DNA from: Cognatiyoonia sediminum
GTDB lineage: Bacteria; Pseudomonadota; Alphaproteobacteria; Rhodobacterales; Rhodobacteraceae
Length of the DNA: 64,000 nucleotides
NCBI RefSeq assembly: GCF_900129845.1
Contig: NZ_FQXB01000001.1
Span: 496,001 to 560,000 of the forward strand
Reading direction: 5' to 3'
Shown here: piece after piece, positions 8,871 through 17,532 of the stretch
Position numbering within the stretch: the stretch's first letter is position 1
How the letters are laid out: each line of letters opens with the position of its first letter
Program-made: the position numbers and the translations under genes
Notes under the pieces: model-generated
Seen by the model: only the letters and a program-made list of their open reading frames with translations
Database searches by the model: none
What the model was told of the DNA's origin: nothing

Positions 8871-9524
8871 TCAACCAAGCATTCTGCTGAGTTCGCGAAT
8901 AATCTTCTGACGGATGGCGCGGGGGTAATCGAGATGTCGACGCGCGGTCAGGACAAAGCCGTTTCGTGTGATGACTTTGCGCTCATAAAAGTTGGTAATC
9001 GCGACCCCCATGGATTCAATTGCAATGCCGTTGATTGTCACGCCGGAACGCTCTGCGATGATTCGCGCGGTTGCCGTGTCGCGCCCGGAATTGGGGGTTC
9101 CGTCGCCGGATATGTCGATGACTTTGCGCAGGCAATCGGGTACATCCTCAAACTGTTCCAAAGAGAAGTAGATGGCTTCTGCTGGGGCTGTGTCTGACAA
9201 AACAAAGGCGCGTTCCATATCGGCTGCCAGGTTCGCGAATAATGCTGCGTCCAATTCGTTTTCAACACGCGTCCAAGGGATGGAGATTTCTTGTTTGTCT
9301 TCGCCCGACCACTGGATGACCATGAGGGCAGCGTAGTTGTCTACCATTGCGCCAACGACCTCGGGATCGCGGAGAGCGTCGACAAGCCCATCTTTCTGAA
9401 GGGCCCATTCAGCCGGGTCGACGGAATTTGAGACATCAATGGTCAGAATAAGCGCTGTGTCACAGGCCAGTGCCGGAACGCTCGTCAAGGTTAGGAAAGT
9501 CGCAGCAATGAACCGTTTCAACAT
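8871..9524 (-). CDS. DUF1194 protein with von Willebrand A-type fold, secreted
   Basis: 217 residues from ATG 9524, with a signal peptide (about 20 residues ending in PALA before Cys). It opens with LILTIDVSNSVD, a DxSxS metal-ion-dependent adhesion-site motif typical of von Willebrand A domains, and later has VIDISGDGTPNSGRD. This is the DUF1194 family, periplasmic or secreted and of unknown function. The first half of the open frame (9525-9593) has no signal-like character and is dropped. It is divergent from the lipoprotein gene at 9685. Confidence 0.85.
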   Translation of the reverse strand: MLKRFIAATFLTLTSVPALACDTALILTIDVSNSVDPAEWALQKDGLVDALRDPEVVGAMVDNYAALMVIQWSGEDKQEISIPWTRVENELDAALFANLAADMERAFVLSDTAPAEAIYFSLEQFEDVPDCLRKVIDISGDGTPNSGRDTATARIIAERSGVTINGIAIESMGVAITNFYERKVITRNGFVLTARRHLDYPRAIRQKIIRELSRMLG

Positions 9525-9684
9525 ACCGCACGATGGGCGAAACAGCTGGTAAATTGCAAGGGATGACCGCGAGGCAGGAAATGCTCGAAACACAAAACAG
9601 ATGACAAATTCGTGAACTGTGGCTTAGGCTGTCGCAGGGTCAGGGGAAATTGACCCGTGTTGTTACTAAAATTTGGGGAAATGA

Positions 9685-10032
9685 ATGTCGTTTCAATATA
9701 AATCTGCTGCTTTTGCCACTGTCTTCGCTCTCGGTCTTGCCGGTTGTGTGGAGCAAAACGCGTCTTCTGATGGATTCAACCGCAATGTGTTGATCAATAA
9801 CCAAACTGGTGAAACCATTTGGCGGTTCTACGGATCACGTGTGTCAACCAATTCCTGGGAAGAAGACATCCTCGGCTCAACCGTTCTGGGCAATGGTCGA
9901 TCCGTAAGCATCAACTTCGATGATGGCACTGGGGCCTGTAACTTTGACATGAAAGCCGAATTCCAAGACGGACGGTCGATCGAGCGATACAACGTGAACG
10001 TCTGCACGGCAGCGAGCGTGACATTCAGATAA
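9685..10032 (+). CDS. Predicted lipoprotein of unknown function
   Basis: 115 residues. A lipobox (LAGC, Cys near 21) ends the signal peptide. The mature part has NVLINNQTGETIWRFYGSR and two cysteines (GACNFD and NVCTA) that may pair. Similar short lipoproteins with an Asn/Thr-rich beta-like core occur in roseobacters, but I know no function. The start ATG 9685 is preceded by GGGGAA at 9675-9680. A terminator hairpin follows at once, and then the minus-strand ssrA gene converges on it. Confidence 0.75.
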   Translation: MSFQYKSAAFATVFALGLAGCVEQNASSDGFNRNVLINNQTGETIWRFYGSRVSTNSWEEDILGSTVLGNGRSVSINFDDGTGACNFDMKAEFQDGRSIERYNVNVCTAASVTFR

Positions 10033-10040
10033 TTGATTGG

Positions 10041-10064
10041 GGCCGCTGAAAGGCGGCTTCTTTT
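10041..10064 (+). terminator. Short terminator hairpin after the lipoprotein gene
   Basis: GCCGC (10042-10046) pairs with GCGGC (10053-10057) around a six-base loop, followed by TTCTTTT. It is a modest stem, but well placed 9 nt past the stop codon. Confidence 0.6.
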
Positions 10065-10067
10065 CAC

Positions 10068-10109
10068 AAAAAAATTTGGAAATGCAGGTTTCTGTTGCCA
10101 GGTACCTGC
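10068..10109 (-). terminator. Terminator of ssrA
   Basis: Read on the minus strand, GCAGGT (10109-10104) pairs with ACCTGC (10089-10084), and a run of seven T (10074-10068) follows after a short spacer. It lies just beyond the coding piece of tmRNA. Confidence 0.6.
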
Positions 10110-10393
10110 GGACCCCGCCTAGGGTCGCAAAACCCTAGGAGTTAAGATTTCAGTCTTAGGAACTGCTTACGCAGCTACTGCAACTGGAGCATGGTTGTCA
10201 TTTGCAACTAGCTTAAGTGAACCGATAACGGTGGTATCTCACCGAGACAAAGCAAACCCCTTTAGACGTTCGTCGATCCTATTTCGGCCCCATGATCCCC
10301 AAATGAAGGATGTTTGGTGGAGCCGCCGGGTACCGCCCCCGGGTCCGATCCGCTTATTACGAGCGCGTTTATGTCCATAGTCCCGAAGGACAC
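10084..10393 (-). ncRNA. ssrA: Transfer-messenger RNA, circularly permuted two-piece form
   Basis: On the minus strand the gene starts with the acceptor piece (about 10393-10315). This has a hairpin GTCC-TTCG-GGAC, a T-arm-like CCGGG...CCCGG region and an encoded CCACCA end at 10320-10315. About 23 nt of intervening spacer follow. The coding piece then begins at 10291 with GGGGCCGAAATAGGATCGAC, the tRNA-like 5' half. The tag frame is at 10205-10167 and encodes ANDNHAPVAVAA with a TAA stop. A perfect 8-bp hairpin (10118-10139) follows in the pseudoknot part. Permuted order is the known alphaproteobacterial form. tmRNA rescues stalled ribosomes with SmpB, and the tagged proteins go to ClpXP; the adaptor SspB is encoded at 7.0-7.5 kb. 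Ends are approximate. Confidence 0.95.
10167..10205 (-). other. tmRNA proteolysis tag reading frame
   Basis: Twelve codons plus TAA inside ssrA, read on the minus strand from GCA at 10205. The encoded tag is ANDNHAPVAVAA. The AND-N start (SspB-binding part) and the AA end (ClpX-binding part) are typical of alphaproteobacterial tags. Confidence 0.93.
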
Positions 10394-10397
10394 TTGT

Positions 10398-10426
10398 TAG
10401 ATAATGCACAGATTTTGCGCTCGCAA
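10398..10426 (-). promoter_or_regulatory. Predicted ssrA promoter
   Basis: On the minus strand TTGCGA (10426-10421) and TATCTA (10403-10398) are separated by 17 nt, giving a sigma-70-like promoter. The expected transcript start near 10391-10393 coincides with the 5' end of the acceptor piece. Confidence 0.5.
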
Positions 10427-10497
10427 GGGTCAGATCGCCTCTGGTCACTTGGGCGAATGTTTTCTAGCTTAGGTGGAAATGCTTCCGGGGGGCTGCA

Positions 10498-12468
10498 ATG
10501 ACCGATTTTCTTGCTTTGGCGTTTGTATTTTTGGCCGCGGGCGTTGTTGCGGTTCCTATCGCTTCGCGACTTGGTCTTGGCTCTGTGCTTGGCTATCTGA
10601 TCGCGGGCATCGCGATTAGCCCCATCCTTGTCATTTTGAACGTCGACGTCATCTCCATTCAACACTTCGCTGAGTTTGGCGTTGTCATGATGCTGTTCCT
10701 TGTCGGCTTGGAATTGGAGCCGAAACTACTCTGGGGAATGCGGGCCAGATTATTGGGGCTGGGTGGTGGTCAGGTGATCCTCACCACATTGGCCGTCATG
10801 GGGATTGCGATGCTCTTTGGGCAACCTTGGACCATTGCTTTGGCGATCGGTTTGGTTCTTGCGCTTTCGTCAACGGCAATCGTGCTTCAAACGCTCAATG
10901 AAAAAGGGCTTATGAAGAGTGACGGCGGGCAATCGAGCTTCTCGGTTCTTTTGACACAAGACATCGCAGTGATCCCGATGCTTGCCCTTATTCCGTTGTT
11001 GGCGATGCCTGACCTCATGGATGTTGCGATGGCGGCAGACACACATGGCGAGGTCGCGGCGCACGCCTCGGACAGCAGTGGTCACGGTGATGATCACGGT
11101 GATGGCCATGCTGACGACCACGGCGACGATCATGGTCACGGCGGAGGTATGAGCCTCGTCGACGGGCTCGACGGATGGCAGACAGCACTGGTTACAATCG
11201 GGGCTGTCGCGGCGGTTGTTCTTGGCGGAAGCTATTTAACGCGGCCAGTTTTCAGGTTCATTTCCGCTGCGAATCTAAGAGAGCTCTTTACGGCTACAGC
11301 TTTGATGATGGTCGTAGGCATTGCTTTGTTGATGTCGCTCGTCGGACTGTCAGCGGCGCTAGGGACATTCCTTGCGGGTGTTGTCTTGGCCAACAGCGAG
11401 TATCGTCACGAGTTGGAATCGGACATTGATCCTTTCAAAGGGCTGCTCTTAGGGCTTTTCTTTATGACCGTTGGGGCAGGGATCAACTTTGGCCTGCTGG
11501 GGGCAAACGTCGCAATGATCCTCGGTTTGACCATCGGTTTGATGTTTGTCAAAGGGCTTATCCTTTTTGGATTGGGAACACTCTTTGGTTTGCGGGGAAC
11601 GGATCGCTGGTTGCTGACCCTTGGGCTCGCACAGGCCGGTGAATTTGGCTTTGTTTTGTTGTCATTCACTGTGGCCAACCAAGTCTTGCCGCAGTCTATT
11701 TCGCAGATGTTGCTTTTGGTTGTGGCGATCTCAATGCTGCTGACGCCCGTCTTGTTCATTCTTTACGACAAGGTCATCGCCCCGAAATACAGCGATGATC
11801 AGGCGCGTGACCCTGATGAGATCAACGAACGCAACCACATCATTATTGCCGGCAGTGGTCGTGTCGGCGGTATGGTGAACCGTATGCTCGTGGCTGCAGG
11901 CTTCTCGTCTACGGTGATCGACTATAGTGCCAAGCAACTTGAAAACTTACGCGCATTTGGCGTGCACAACTACTATGGGGATGCGACAAGGCCGGACCTT
12001 CTGCACGCGGCTGGGATCGAAGAAGCCAAGCTCTTGGTGATTGCGATTGATGACAAGGATCAGATCACGAACCTTGTCCATTACGTGCATCAGAACTACC
12101 CGCATGTTCATATCCTAACCCGCGCCATAACGCGCGATCATGTTTATGATCTTTGGGCTGCTGGGTCGCGGGATATCGTCCGAGAGACATTTGACAGTTC
12201 AATTCGGATGGGGCGTTCGGCCTTTGAAGCCTTGGGTATTCACAGAGATCATGCGCAGCAGATGGCGGATGAGTTTGTCAAAATGGACGGGAAAGCCATG
12301 ATCGCCGTAGCTGACGTTCATGACCCCAATGTCCCCGCCGCGCAAAACGAAGCCTATGTCGCCCGCGTTATGGAGATTCTTGGTCCGTGGCAGGACGAAT
12401 TGAATCAGAAAATGAACGAAATCCGCGCTCAAGATATCCCGGATGAAGAGTTAGAGGGTAAGGCCTAA
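10498..12468 (+). CDS. CPA2-family cation:proton antiporter, KefB-like
   Basis: 656 residues. The membrane half (about 1-420, some twelve helices) belongs to the monovalent cation:proton antiporter-2 family. A TrkA-N nucleotide-binding domain follows from about residue 446 (HIIIAGSGRVGGMVNRML), so it is a KefB/YbaL-type potassium or cation efflux system gated by NAD(H) or thiols. Unusually, the loop at about residues 181-216 is packed with His, Asp and Gly (HGDDHGDGHADDHGDDHGHG), a likely metal-binding insert. The gene starts after a G-rich stretch just before ATG 10498. Its stop lies in a hairpin shared with the convergent msrB. The transported ion is not certain. Confidence 0.9.
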   Translation: MTDFLALAFVFLAAGVVAVPIASRLGLGSVLGYLIAGIAISPILVILNVDVISIQHFAEFGVVMMLFLVGLELEPKLLWGMRARLLGLGGGQVILTTLAVMGIAMLFGQPWTIALAIGLVLALSSTAIVLQTLNEKGLMKSDGGQSSFSVLLTQDIAVIPMLALIPLLAMPDLMDVAMAADTHGEVAAHASDSSGHGDDHGDGHADDHGDDHGHGGGMSLVDGLDGWQTALVTIGAVAAVVLGGSYLTRPVFRFISAANLRELFTATALMMVVGIALLMSLVGLSAALGTFLAGVVLANSEYRHELESDIDPFKGLLLGLFFMTVGAGINFGLLGANVAMILGLTIGLMFVKGLILFGLGTLFGLRGTDRWLLTLGLAQAGEFGFVLLSFTVANQVLPQSISQMLLLVVAISMLLTPVLFILYDKVIAPKYSDDQARDPDEINERNHIIIAGSGRVGGMVNRMLVAAGFSSTVIDYSAKQLENLRAFGVHNYYGDATRPDLLHAAGIEEAKLLVIAIDDKDQITNLVHYVHQNYPHVHILTRAITRDHVYDLWAAGSRDIVRETFDSSIRMGRSAFEALGIHRDHAQQMADEFVKMDGKAMIAVADVHDPNVPAAQNEAYVARVMEILGPWQDELNQKMNEIRAQDIPDEELEGKA

Positions 12469-12477
12469 GCGGCCTTA
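12459..12477. terminator. Bidirectional hairpin at convergent gene ends
   Basis: TAAGGCC (12459-12465) pairs perfectly with GGCCTTA (12471-12477) around TAAGC, covering the stop codons of both the antiporter gene and msrB. The following ACTCTTCT is only weakly T-rich, so it is a likely but not strong terminator. Confidence 0.5.
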
Positions 12478-12867
12478 CTCTTCTGCGTCGAACTTCAGGG
12501 CCGCACCGTTGATGCAATAGCGCAGGCCGGTCGGCGCCGGTCCATCGGGAAAAACGTGGCCAAGGTGGCCGTCGCAGCGGTTACAGTGAACTTCGGTGCG
12601 ACGCATGAAGAAGCTGCGATCTTCCTGTTCTCCGACCATTTCGCCGTCGATTGGTTGATAAAAGGACGGCCAGCCGGTTCCACTTTCGAATTTGGTTTCT
12701 TGATCAAAGAGAGGGGCGTCGCAACCAGCGCAGCGAAATGTTCCGGGATCCTTTGGAAAATTGTCATTGGTACCAGCGCGTTCTGTGCCATGCTTGCGCA
12801 GCACTTTATAGGCGAGATCACTTAATTGTGCTTTCCATTCCGCATCTGATTTAACAACTTTGTCCAT
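12475..12867 (-). CDS. msrB: Peptide-methionine (R)-S-oxide reductase
   Basis: 130 residues from ATG 12867. It has the two zinc-binding Cys pairs (CAGCDAPLF near 41 and CNRCDGHLGHVF near 90) and the catalytic block RYCINGAALKF near the C-terminus. MsrB reduces methionine-R-sulfoxide in proteins, using thioredoxin, in the cytosol. The upstream frame to 12918 adds unconserved residues. It is divergent from olsB, with about 70 nt between starts. Confidence 0.95.
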   Translation of the reverse strand: MDKVVKSDAEWKAQLSDLAYKVLRKHGTERAGTNDNFPKDPGTFRCAGCDAPLFDQETKFESGTGWPSFYQPIDGEMVGEQEDRSFFMRRTEVHCNRCDGHLGHVFPDGPAPTGLRYCINGAALKFDAEE

Positions 12868-12936
12868 TTTATTCGTCCTGCTGTTACGTTCTCGTGTAAT
12901 GTAGTTTTCAAAAAACAATGCTCCAAGGCTCGGCAG

Positions 12937-13698
12937 ATGACAATTGCGTTTACAGTGGGACAGTATGATGTCCGGTTTTCAGTTACACCTGAAGACCTGA
13001 CGGCTTGTCAGTCGTTGCGGCATCTTTGTTTCTTTTTTGAAGATGGCATCGATGCCGACCGGTTTGATCCTTTGTGCCGGCATTTGATGGTCCACAAGGC
13101 CGGTGAACTTGTCGCGACCTGTCGGTTGATGCTGCCGACGTCTGGGGCGTCGATTGACATGAGCTATGCGGCCCAACGTTACGACCTTTCGTCCTTGGAG
13201 CCATATCAAGGCCGGATGCTGGAGATCGGAAGGTTCTGCATAGCGCCCACCACATCCGATCCGGACGTATTGCGCTTGTGCTGGGGTGCTATTGCGCAAT
13301 TGGTGGATTTGTCTGACATTGGGTTCATTTTTGGCTGCACGAGCTTTGAGGGGACCGATCTTGAGAAGTATCGTCAGGCATTTGAGCTATTGGCCGATAG
13401 CTACGGTCCGCCCGCCTATTTCCCGATCGAATCTGCATCGAATGACTGCGAGGATCTTGAGTCCGGTTTGATCTATGATCGAAAGGTGGCCGTTGGCCAA
13501 TTGCCTGCGCTTTTGCGGTCCTATCTCAGCTTGGGGGCTTGGGTGAGTGACCATGCAGTCGTGGATCGAGAGATGAACACAATCCATGTGTTTACAGGGT
13601 TGGAGGTAGAGAAGATCCCAGCCTCCAAAGCTCAAGCGTTGCGGTCCATTGTGCCGGTTGAACGCAATCCTCTTGCGGAGAATGCTTGGGTTGCTTAG
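12937..13698 (+). CDS. olsB: L-ornithine N-alpha-acyltransferase-like protein
   Basis: 253 residues of the GNAT-like OlsB family: the core RHLCFFFEDGIDADRFDPLCRHLMV corresponds to the conserved block in which a short arginine-rich motif is followed by xxDxFDxxCxHL. LEIGRFCIAP and the later GCTSFEG also fit. OlsB transfers a 3-hydroxyacyl chain from acyl carrier protein to ornithine, the first step of ornithine-lipid synthesis at the inner membrane. Its partner olsA is not adjacent. The ABC-F gene follows after 9 nt, so the two may be co-transcribed. The assignment rests on recalled family motifs; related acyl-homoserine-lactone-synthase-like folds are an alternative. Confidence 0.75.
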   Translation: MTIAFTVGQYDVRFSVTPEDLTACQSLRHLCFFFEDGIDADRFDPLCRHLMVHKAGELVATCRLMLPTSGASIDMSYAAQRYDLSSLEPYQGRMLEIGRFCIAPTTSDPDVLRLCWGAIAQLVDLSDIGFIFGCTSFEGTDLEKYRQAFELLADSYGPPAYFPIESASNDCEDLESGLIYDRKVAVGQLPALLRSYLSLGAWVSDHAVVDREMNTIHVFTGLEVEKIPASKAQALRSIVPVERNPLAENAWVA

Positions 13699-13707
13699 CA
13701 GGCTCCC

Positions 13708-15537
13708 ATGGCCCGTACACCGCTTCTTCAACTCTCTGATATTTCTCTGACCTTCGGCGGTGATCCCGTTTTTGACGACTTGTCGTTGGTGGTTCAGCCA
13801 GGTGATCGTGTCGCTTTGGTTGGGCGTAACGGGTCAGGAAAGTCGACCTTGATGAAAGTGATGGCGGGTTTGGTCGAGCCGGATCAGGGTTCCGTTGTGG
13901 CCGCGCCGGGTGTGCGTGTTGGTTACATGGAACAAGATCCGACAATGGCGGGTTTTGCGACTTTGGGGGATTATGCCGCGAGCGGGCTGGACGATGGAGA
14001 CGCTTACCGCGTAGAAATGGTGGCGGAAGGGCTGAAATTTGATCCGGCGGGCGATGTGAACACGGCTTCGGGCGGTGAGCGGCGTCGCGCGGCCTTGGCC
14101 AAGTTGATGGCAGAAGCGCCTGAACTGATGCTCTTGGATGAGCCGACGAACCATCTTGATATCGAAGCGATTGCTTGGTTGGAGCAGGAGTTGAAGCAAA
14201 CACGCGCAGGGTTCGTTTTGATTTCCCACGACCGCGCATTTTTACGTGAGCTTGCACGCGCAACCCTATGGATTGACAGGGGAATAGTGCGACGCTTGGA
14301 GCAAGGATTCGATAAATTTGAACCTTGGCGGGATAAGCTGTGGGAGGAAGAAGACCTTCAGCGACATAAACTCAATCGCAAGATCAAAGCCGAGGCGCGT
14401 TGGGCCGTCGAGGGGATTTCCGCGCGGCGCAAACGCAATATGGGGCGCGTGCGCGCCTTGCAGGATTTGCGTGCTGAGCGGGCTGCGCAGATCAAGCGGC
14501 AAGGCACGGCTGCGATGTCGTTTGAAAGCGGTCAGGCCTCAGGGAAAAAGGTGATTGAGGCCTTTGGATTGACGAAGTCTTTTGACGGAAAGCCCATTGT
14601 CAAAGGGTTTGATCTGATGGTGCAGCGTGGCGATCGGGTTGCGTTTGTCGGGCCAAATGGCGTTGGGAAAACCAGCGTTATCAAAATGTTGTTGGGTCAA
14701 CTTGAACCTGATGAGGGAACGGTCAAACACGGCACTAATCTGCAGATCGCTGTGTTCGACCAAACCCGCGCACAGTTAAACCCGGATGAAAGCCTTTGGG
14801 ACAATCTGGTCCATGATCCGGAGATGGGTGTCAGTGGAAAGGCCGATCAGGTGATGGTCTGCGGGACGCCAAAACACGTGGTCGGTTATCTCAAAGAGTT
14901 CCTTTTTGATGAAGCGCAGGCCCGCGCACCGGTTCGGTCTTTGTCCGGTGGGGAAAAGGCGCGGTTGCTGTTGGCGCGTTTGATGGCGCGGGAAAGCAAT
15001 GTGTTGGTTCTGGATGAACCGACCAACGATTTGGACATGGAAACGCTGGATTTGTTGCAGGATATCTTGGGCGATTATGACGGCACGGTTCTGCTTGTCA
15101 GTCACGATCGCGATTTCCTTGACCGCGTCGCAACGACGACCGTTGCGATGGAAGGGAATGGGCGAGCTGTCACTTATGCGGGGGGCTGGTCTGATTATCG
15201 TTCGCAAAGGGGTGATGTGGCTGAGGCCGCGGTCAAAGCAAATGGGGCGGTTAAGCCTAAGCCAGCTCAAGCTAAGGAAAAGCCCAAAGCAAAGCAGGCG
15301 GGCCTTTCGTTCACAGAGAAACACCGGCTGGAAGAACTGCCTGACGTGATGGACAGGCTGGGCGCGGAGATTGCGAAGTTAGAAGAGTTGTTGGCGGATC
15401 CCGATCTTTTCTCTGCCAATCCTGTGAAATTCCAGAAAGCAACGGAAGCTCTGACGGATAGGCAAACAGCCTTGAGCAATGCCGAAGATGAATGGCTTGA
15501 ACTCGAAGCAAAAGCGGAGGCCGCAGCCTCCGCTTGA
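13708..15537 (+). CDS. uup: ABC-F family ATPase, Uup-like
   Basis: 609 residues with two ATP-binding cassettes and no membrane segment. The first Walker A (GRNGSGKST) is near residue 40 and the second (GPNGVGKTS) near 315; both signature motifs are present (SGGERRR and SGGEKAR). A basic linker joins them. The last about 70 residues are a Glu/Lys-rich coiled coil, as in Uup, which acts on branched DNA or ribosomes. ABC-F proteins bind the ribosomal E site and affect translation. The start ATG 13708 is 9 nt past olsB. A hairpin overlaps the stop. Confidence 0.88.
   Translation: MARTPLLQLSDISLTFGGDPVFDDLSLVVQPGDRVALVGRNGSGKSTLMKVMAGLVEPDQGSVVAAPGVRVGYMEQDPTMAGFATLGDYAASGLDDGDAYRVEMVAEGLKFDPAGDVNTASGGERRRAALAKLMAEAPELMLLDEPTNHLDIEAIAWLEQELKQTRAGFVLISHDRAFLRELARATLWIDRGIVRRLEQGFDKFEPWRDKLWEEEDLQRHKLNRKIKAEARWAVEGISARRKRNMGRVRALQDLRAERAAQIKRQGTAAMSFESGQASGKKVIEAFGLTKSFDGKPIVKGFDLMVQRGDRVAFVGPNGVGKTSVIKMLLGQLEPDEGTVKHGTNLQIAVFDQTRAQLNPDESLWDNLVHDPEMGVSGKADQVMVCGTPKHVVGYLKEFLFDEAQARAPVRSLSGGEKARLLLARLMARESNVLVLDEPTNDLDMETLDLLQDILGDYDGTVLLVSHDRDFLDRVATTTVAMEGNGRAVTYAGGWSDYRSQRGDVAEAAVKANGAVKPKPAQAKEKPKAKQAGLSFTEKHRLEELPDVMDRLGAEIAKLEELLADPDLFSANPVKFQKATEALTDRQTALSNAEDEWLELEAKAEAAASA
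15512..15535. terminator. Hairpin at the end of the Uup-like gene
   Basis: A perfect 10-bp stem, AAGCGGAGGC (15512-15521) with GCCTCCGCTT (15526-15535), loop CGCA, lies in the last codons and abuts the stop. No T run follows, so it may stop transcription weakly or protect the 3' end. The convergent iron-binding protein gene ends 34 nt further on. Confidence 0.4.
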
Positions 15538-15568
15538 TTGGGTCAAGGCGCAAATGACCCGAAGTAGT

Positions 15569-16573
15569 TTAGCCGTCGAAATCAACTTCTTCCATGATGC
15601 GCAACGCAGTGGGGCGATGTCCCGCGATTGTGGTCAGGTTCACGTTATCAGGTTGAATGTCGCCCCAGCTTGCGACCAGTTCAGAAAGCGGTGTGCCTTC
15701 CAAGACAGGATATTCATAGTTCCCTTCCGCATAAAGCGACTGTGCGGCGGGGGAGACAAGATACTCCATCAACTGCAATGCTTCTTCTTTGTTCGGCGCA
15801 GATTGTGTCAGTGCAATGCCGGAGACATTCACATGTGTGCCGCCACCTTCGAACACGGGAAATTCGATCCGCACGTCGTCGGCCCAAGCTTGCTGGCCAT
15901 CGGTCTCAAGCATTTTGCCCATATAGTAGGTGTTGCCCAAGCTGATGTCGCATTCCCCGGCCCAAATCGCCTTAACCTGTGCGCGGTCATTGCCTTCAGG
16001 GGATCGCGCAAGGTTTGCGCGAACACCCTCGGCCCAGTCGCGTGCTGCGTCTACGCCAACGTGGTCGATGACTGCGGACAATAGGGCCAAGTTGTAATTA
16101 TGCAGGCCAGAACGTGTGCAAATGCGGCCCCTCCATTTGTCGGAGGCGAGGTCCTCGTAAGTGGTCACTTCGCCTTCCGCCACGCGGCTTTTAGATGCGT
16201 ATACGATGCGGGCGCGCGTCGTCAGTGCGAACCATAGGTTTTCAGGGCTCCGCAATGTCTCAGGTACTGAGGACAACATAATTTCGCTATCAACTGGTTG
16301 TAGAACACCCTCATCCACAACCCTTTGCAGGTTGGCGATATCGACAGTCATAACCAAATCGGCAGGCGAGCGTGCGCCTTCGGCCTTCAAGCGTTCGACT
16401 AGACCGTTATCAACATATTGCAGGTTCACGCCAATGCCGGTTTCCTCGGTGAAGGCATTAACCACAGGTTCAATCAGGAACGGCTGACGCGTTGTGTAAA
16501 TTGTAACGTCAGCAACAGCGGGGGCTGCAACGGCACAAAGCGTGGTTGCAAACAGTGTTGATCGTAGATTCAT
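15569..16573 (-). CDS. fbpA: Iron(III) ABC transporter periplasmic binding protein
   Basis: 334 residues from ATG 16573, which follows GGAGTTCCTC. It has a clear signal peptide (about 22 residues, ending AVA). The mature protein begins VTIYTTRQPFLIEPVV and contains NTYYMGKM, whose paired tyrosines are the usual ferric-ion ligands in the FbpA/AfuA family. It would capture free or chelated Fe(III) in the periplasm. The permease and ATPase genes are not next to it here. I looked for a Fur-, RirA- or Irr-like operator in 16574-16649 and found no convincing palindrome. Confidence 0.9.
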   Translation of the reverse strand: MNLRSTLFATTLCAVAAPAVADVTIYTTRQPFLIEPVVNAFTEETGIGVNLQYVDNGLVERLKAEGARSPADLVMTVDIANLQRVVDEGVLQPVDSEIMLSSVPETLRSPENLWFALTTRARIVYASKSRVAEGEVTTYEDLASDKWRGRICTRSGLHNYNLALLSAVIDHVGVDAARDWAEGVRANLARSPEGNDRAQVKAIWAGECDISLGNTYYMGKMLETDGQQAWADDVRIEFPVFEGGGTHVNVSGIALTQSAPNKEEALQLMEYLVSPAAQSLYAEGNYEYPVLEGTPLSELVASWGDIQPDNVNLTTIAGHRPTALRIMEEVDFDG

Positions 16574-16649
16574 GAGGAACTCCTTAACATCTAAGATGGA
16601 CATATCGTCACCAGACGACAGGTCAATACCCAATTGAATTTGTCGGAAT

Positions 16650-17471
16650 TTAATATGAGGCCTTCTCGCGCGCCTTTGCCGTGTCCCAAAGGCTGTCCAT
16701 TTCTTCCAAATTACTCTCAGCCGGTGTCTTACCCATGGCGGCAAGATCGTCTTCGATCTGTTCAAAACGCCTGATAAACTTGGCATTCGCAGAGCGCAGG
16801 GCTTCTTCGGGATCGACGTTCAGGTGTCGCCCGAGGTTTGCCAGAACAAACATCAGGTCACCAAATTCTTCGGTGACTTCGGCTTGGGACAGTGTGTCGC
16901 GTGCCTCCGACAGCTCAGCCGCTTCTTCGATAAGTTTGTCCACGACCATACCGATTTCAGGCCAGTCAAAACCGACACGCGCCGCGCGTTTTTGCAATTT
17001 CACCGCTCGTGTCAGAGCGGGCAGGCCGACTGCAACCCCATCAAGCGTGCGTGCTTGTTGCTTTCCCGCCCGTTCAGCCGCTTTGATCTTTTCCCAATCG
17101 GCCGTTTGCTGCTCTGCAGATTTATCGCGGCTTTCATCACCAAAAACATGGGGATGCCGATGCACCATTTTGTCGGCAATGTTCTTCACCACTGAGTCAA
17201 AGGTGAAGTGGCCCGCTTCGGACCCCATCTGCGTGTGGTAGACGGTTTGAAGCAGTAGATCGCCTAGCTCGCCCTCTAATTCCGCCCAATCAGACCGTTC
17301 GATAGCGTCGGCAACCTCATAAGCTTCTTCAATTGTGTAGGGTGCAATACTAGCGAAATCCTGTTCGATGTCCCATGGACAGCCGGTTTCCGGATCGCGG
17401 AGACGGCGCATGATCTCCAACAGTCGCGGCATTCCACCGTTTGGATCGTGAATGAGAGGGTCATTTGGCAT
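16650..17471 (-). CDS. mazG: Nucleoside triphosphate pyrophosphohydrolase MazG
   Basis: 273 residues. It has two MazG repeats: the first with CPWDIEQDFASI and EEAYEVADAIE near residues 31-60, the second with KLIEEAAELSEA and EEFGDLMFVLANL near 185-215. The Glu/Asp clusters bind magnesium. MazG hydrolyses (d)NTPs, and in some bacteria ppGpp, to monophosphates, cleaning aberrant nucleotides from the pool. The start, ATG 17471, is divergent from the M20 amidohydrolase gene, with 61 nt between them. Confidence 0.95.
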   Translation of the reverse strand: MPNDPLIHDPNGGMPRLLEIMRRLRDPETGCPWDIEQDFASIAPYTIEEAYEVADAIERSDWAELEGELGDLLLQTVYHTQMGSEAGHFTFDSVVKNIADKMVHRHPHVFGDESRDKSAEQQTADWEKIKAAERAGKQQARTLDGVAVGLPALTRAVKLQKRAARVGFDWPEIGMVVDKLIEEAAELSEARDTLSQAEVTEEFGDLMFVLANLGRHLNVDPEEALRSANAKFIRRFEQIEDDLAAMGKTPAESNLEEMDSLWDTAKAREKASY

Positions 17472-17532
17472 TGCGTCATCCGATGTTCTGCGGTCAACTG
17501 AACTCTACCACCCCAAAGACGGAGTACCACCC

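Noticed and set aside
10195-10380. 61-residue plus-strand frame opposite ssrA
   Set aside because: It is the complement of the tmRNA gene; the RNA features on the minus strand are unmistakable.
16574-16649. Iron-responsive operator before the iron-binding protein gene
   Set aside because: I looked for Fur-, RirA- and Irr-like palindromes; only imperfect A/T-rich sequence is present.
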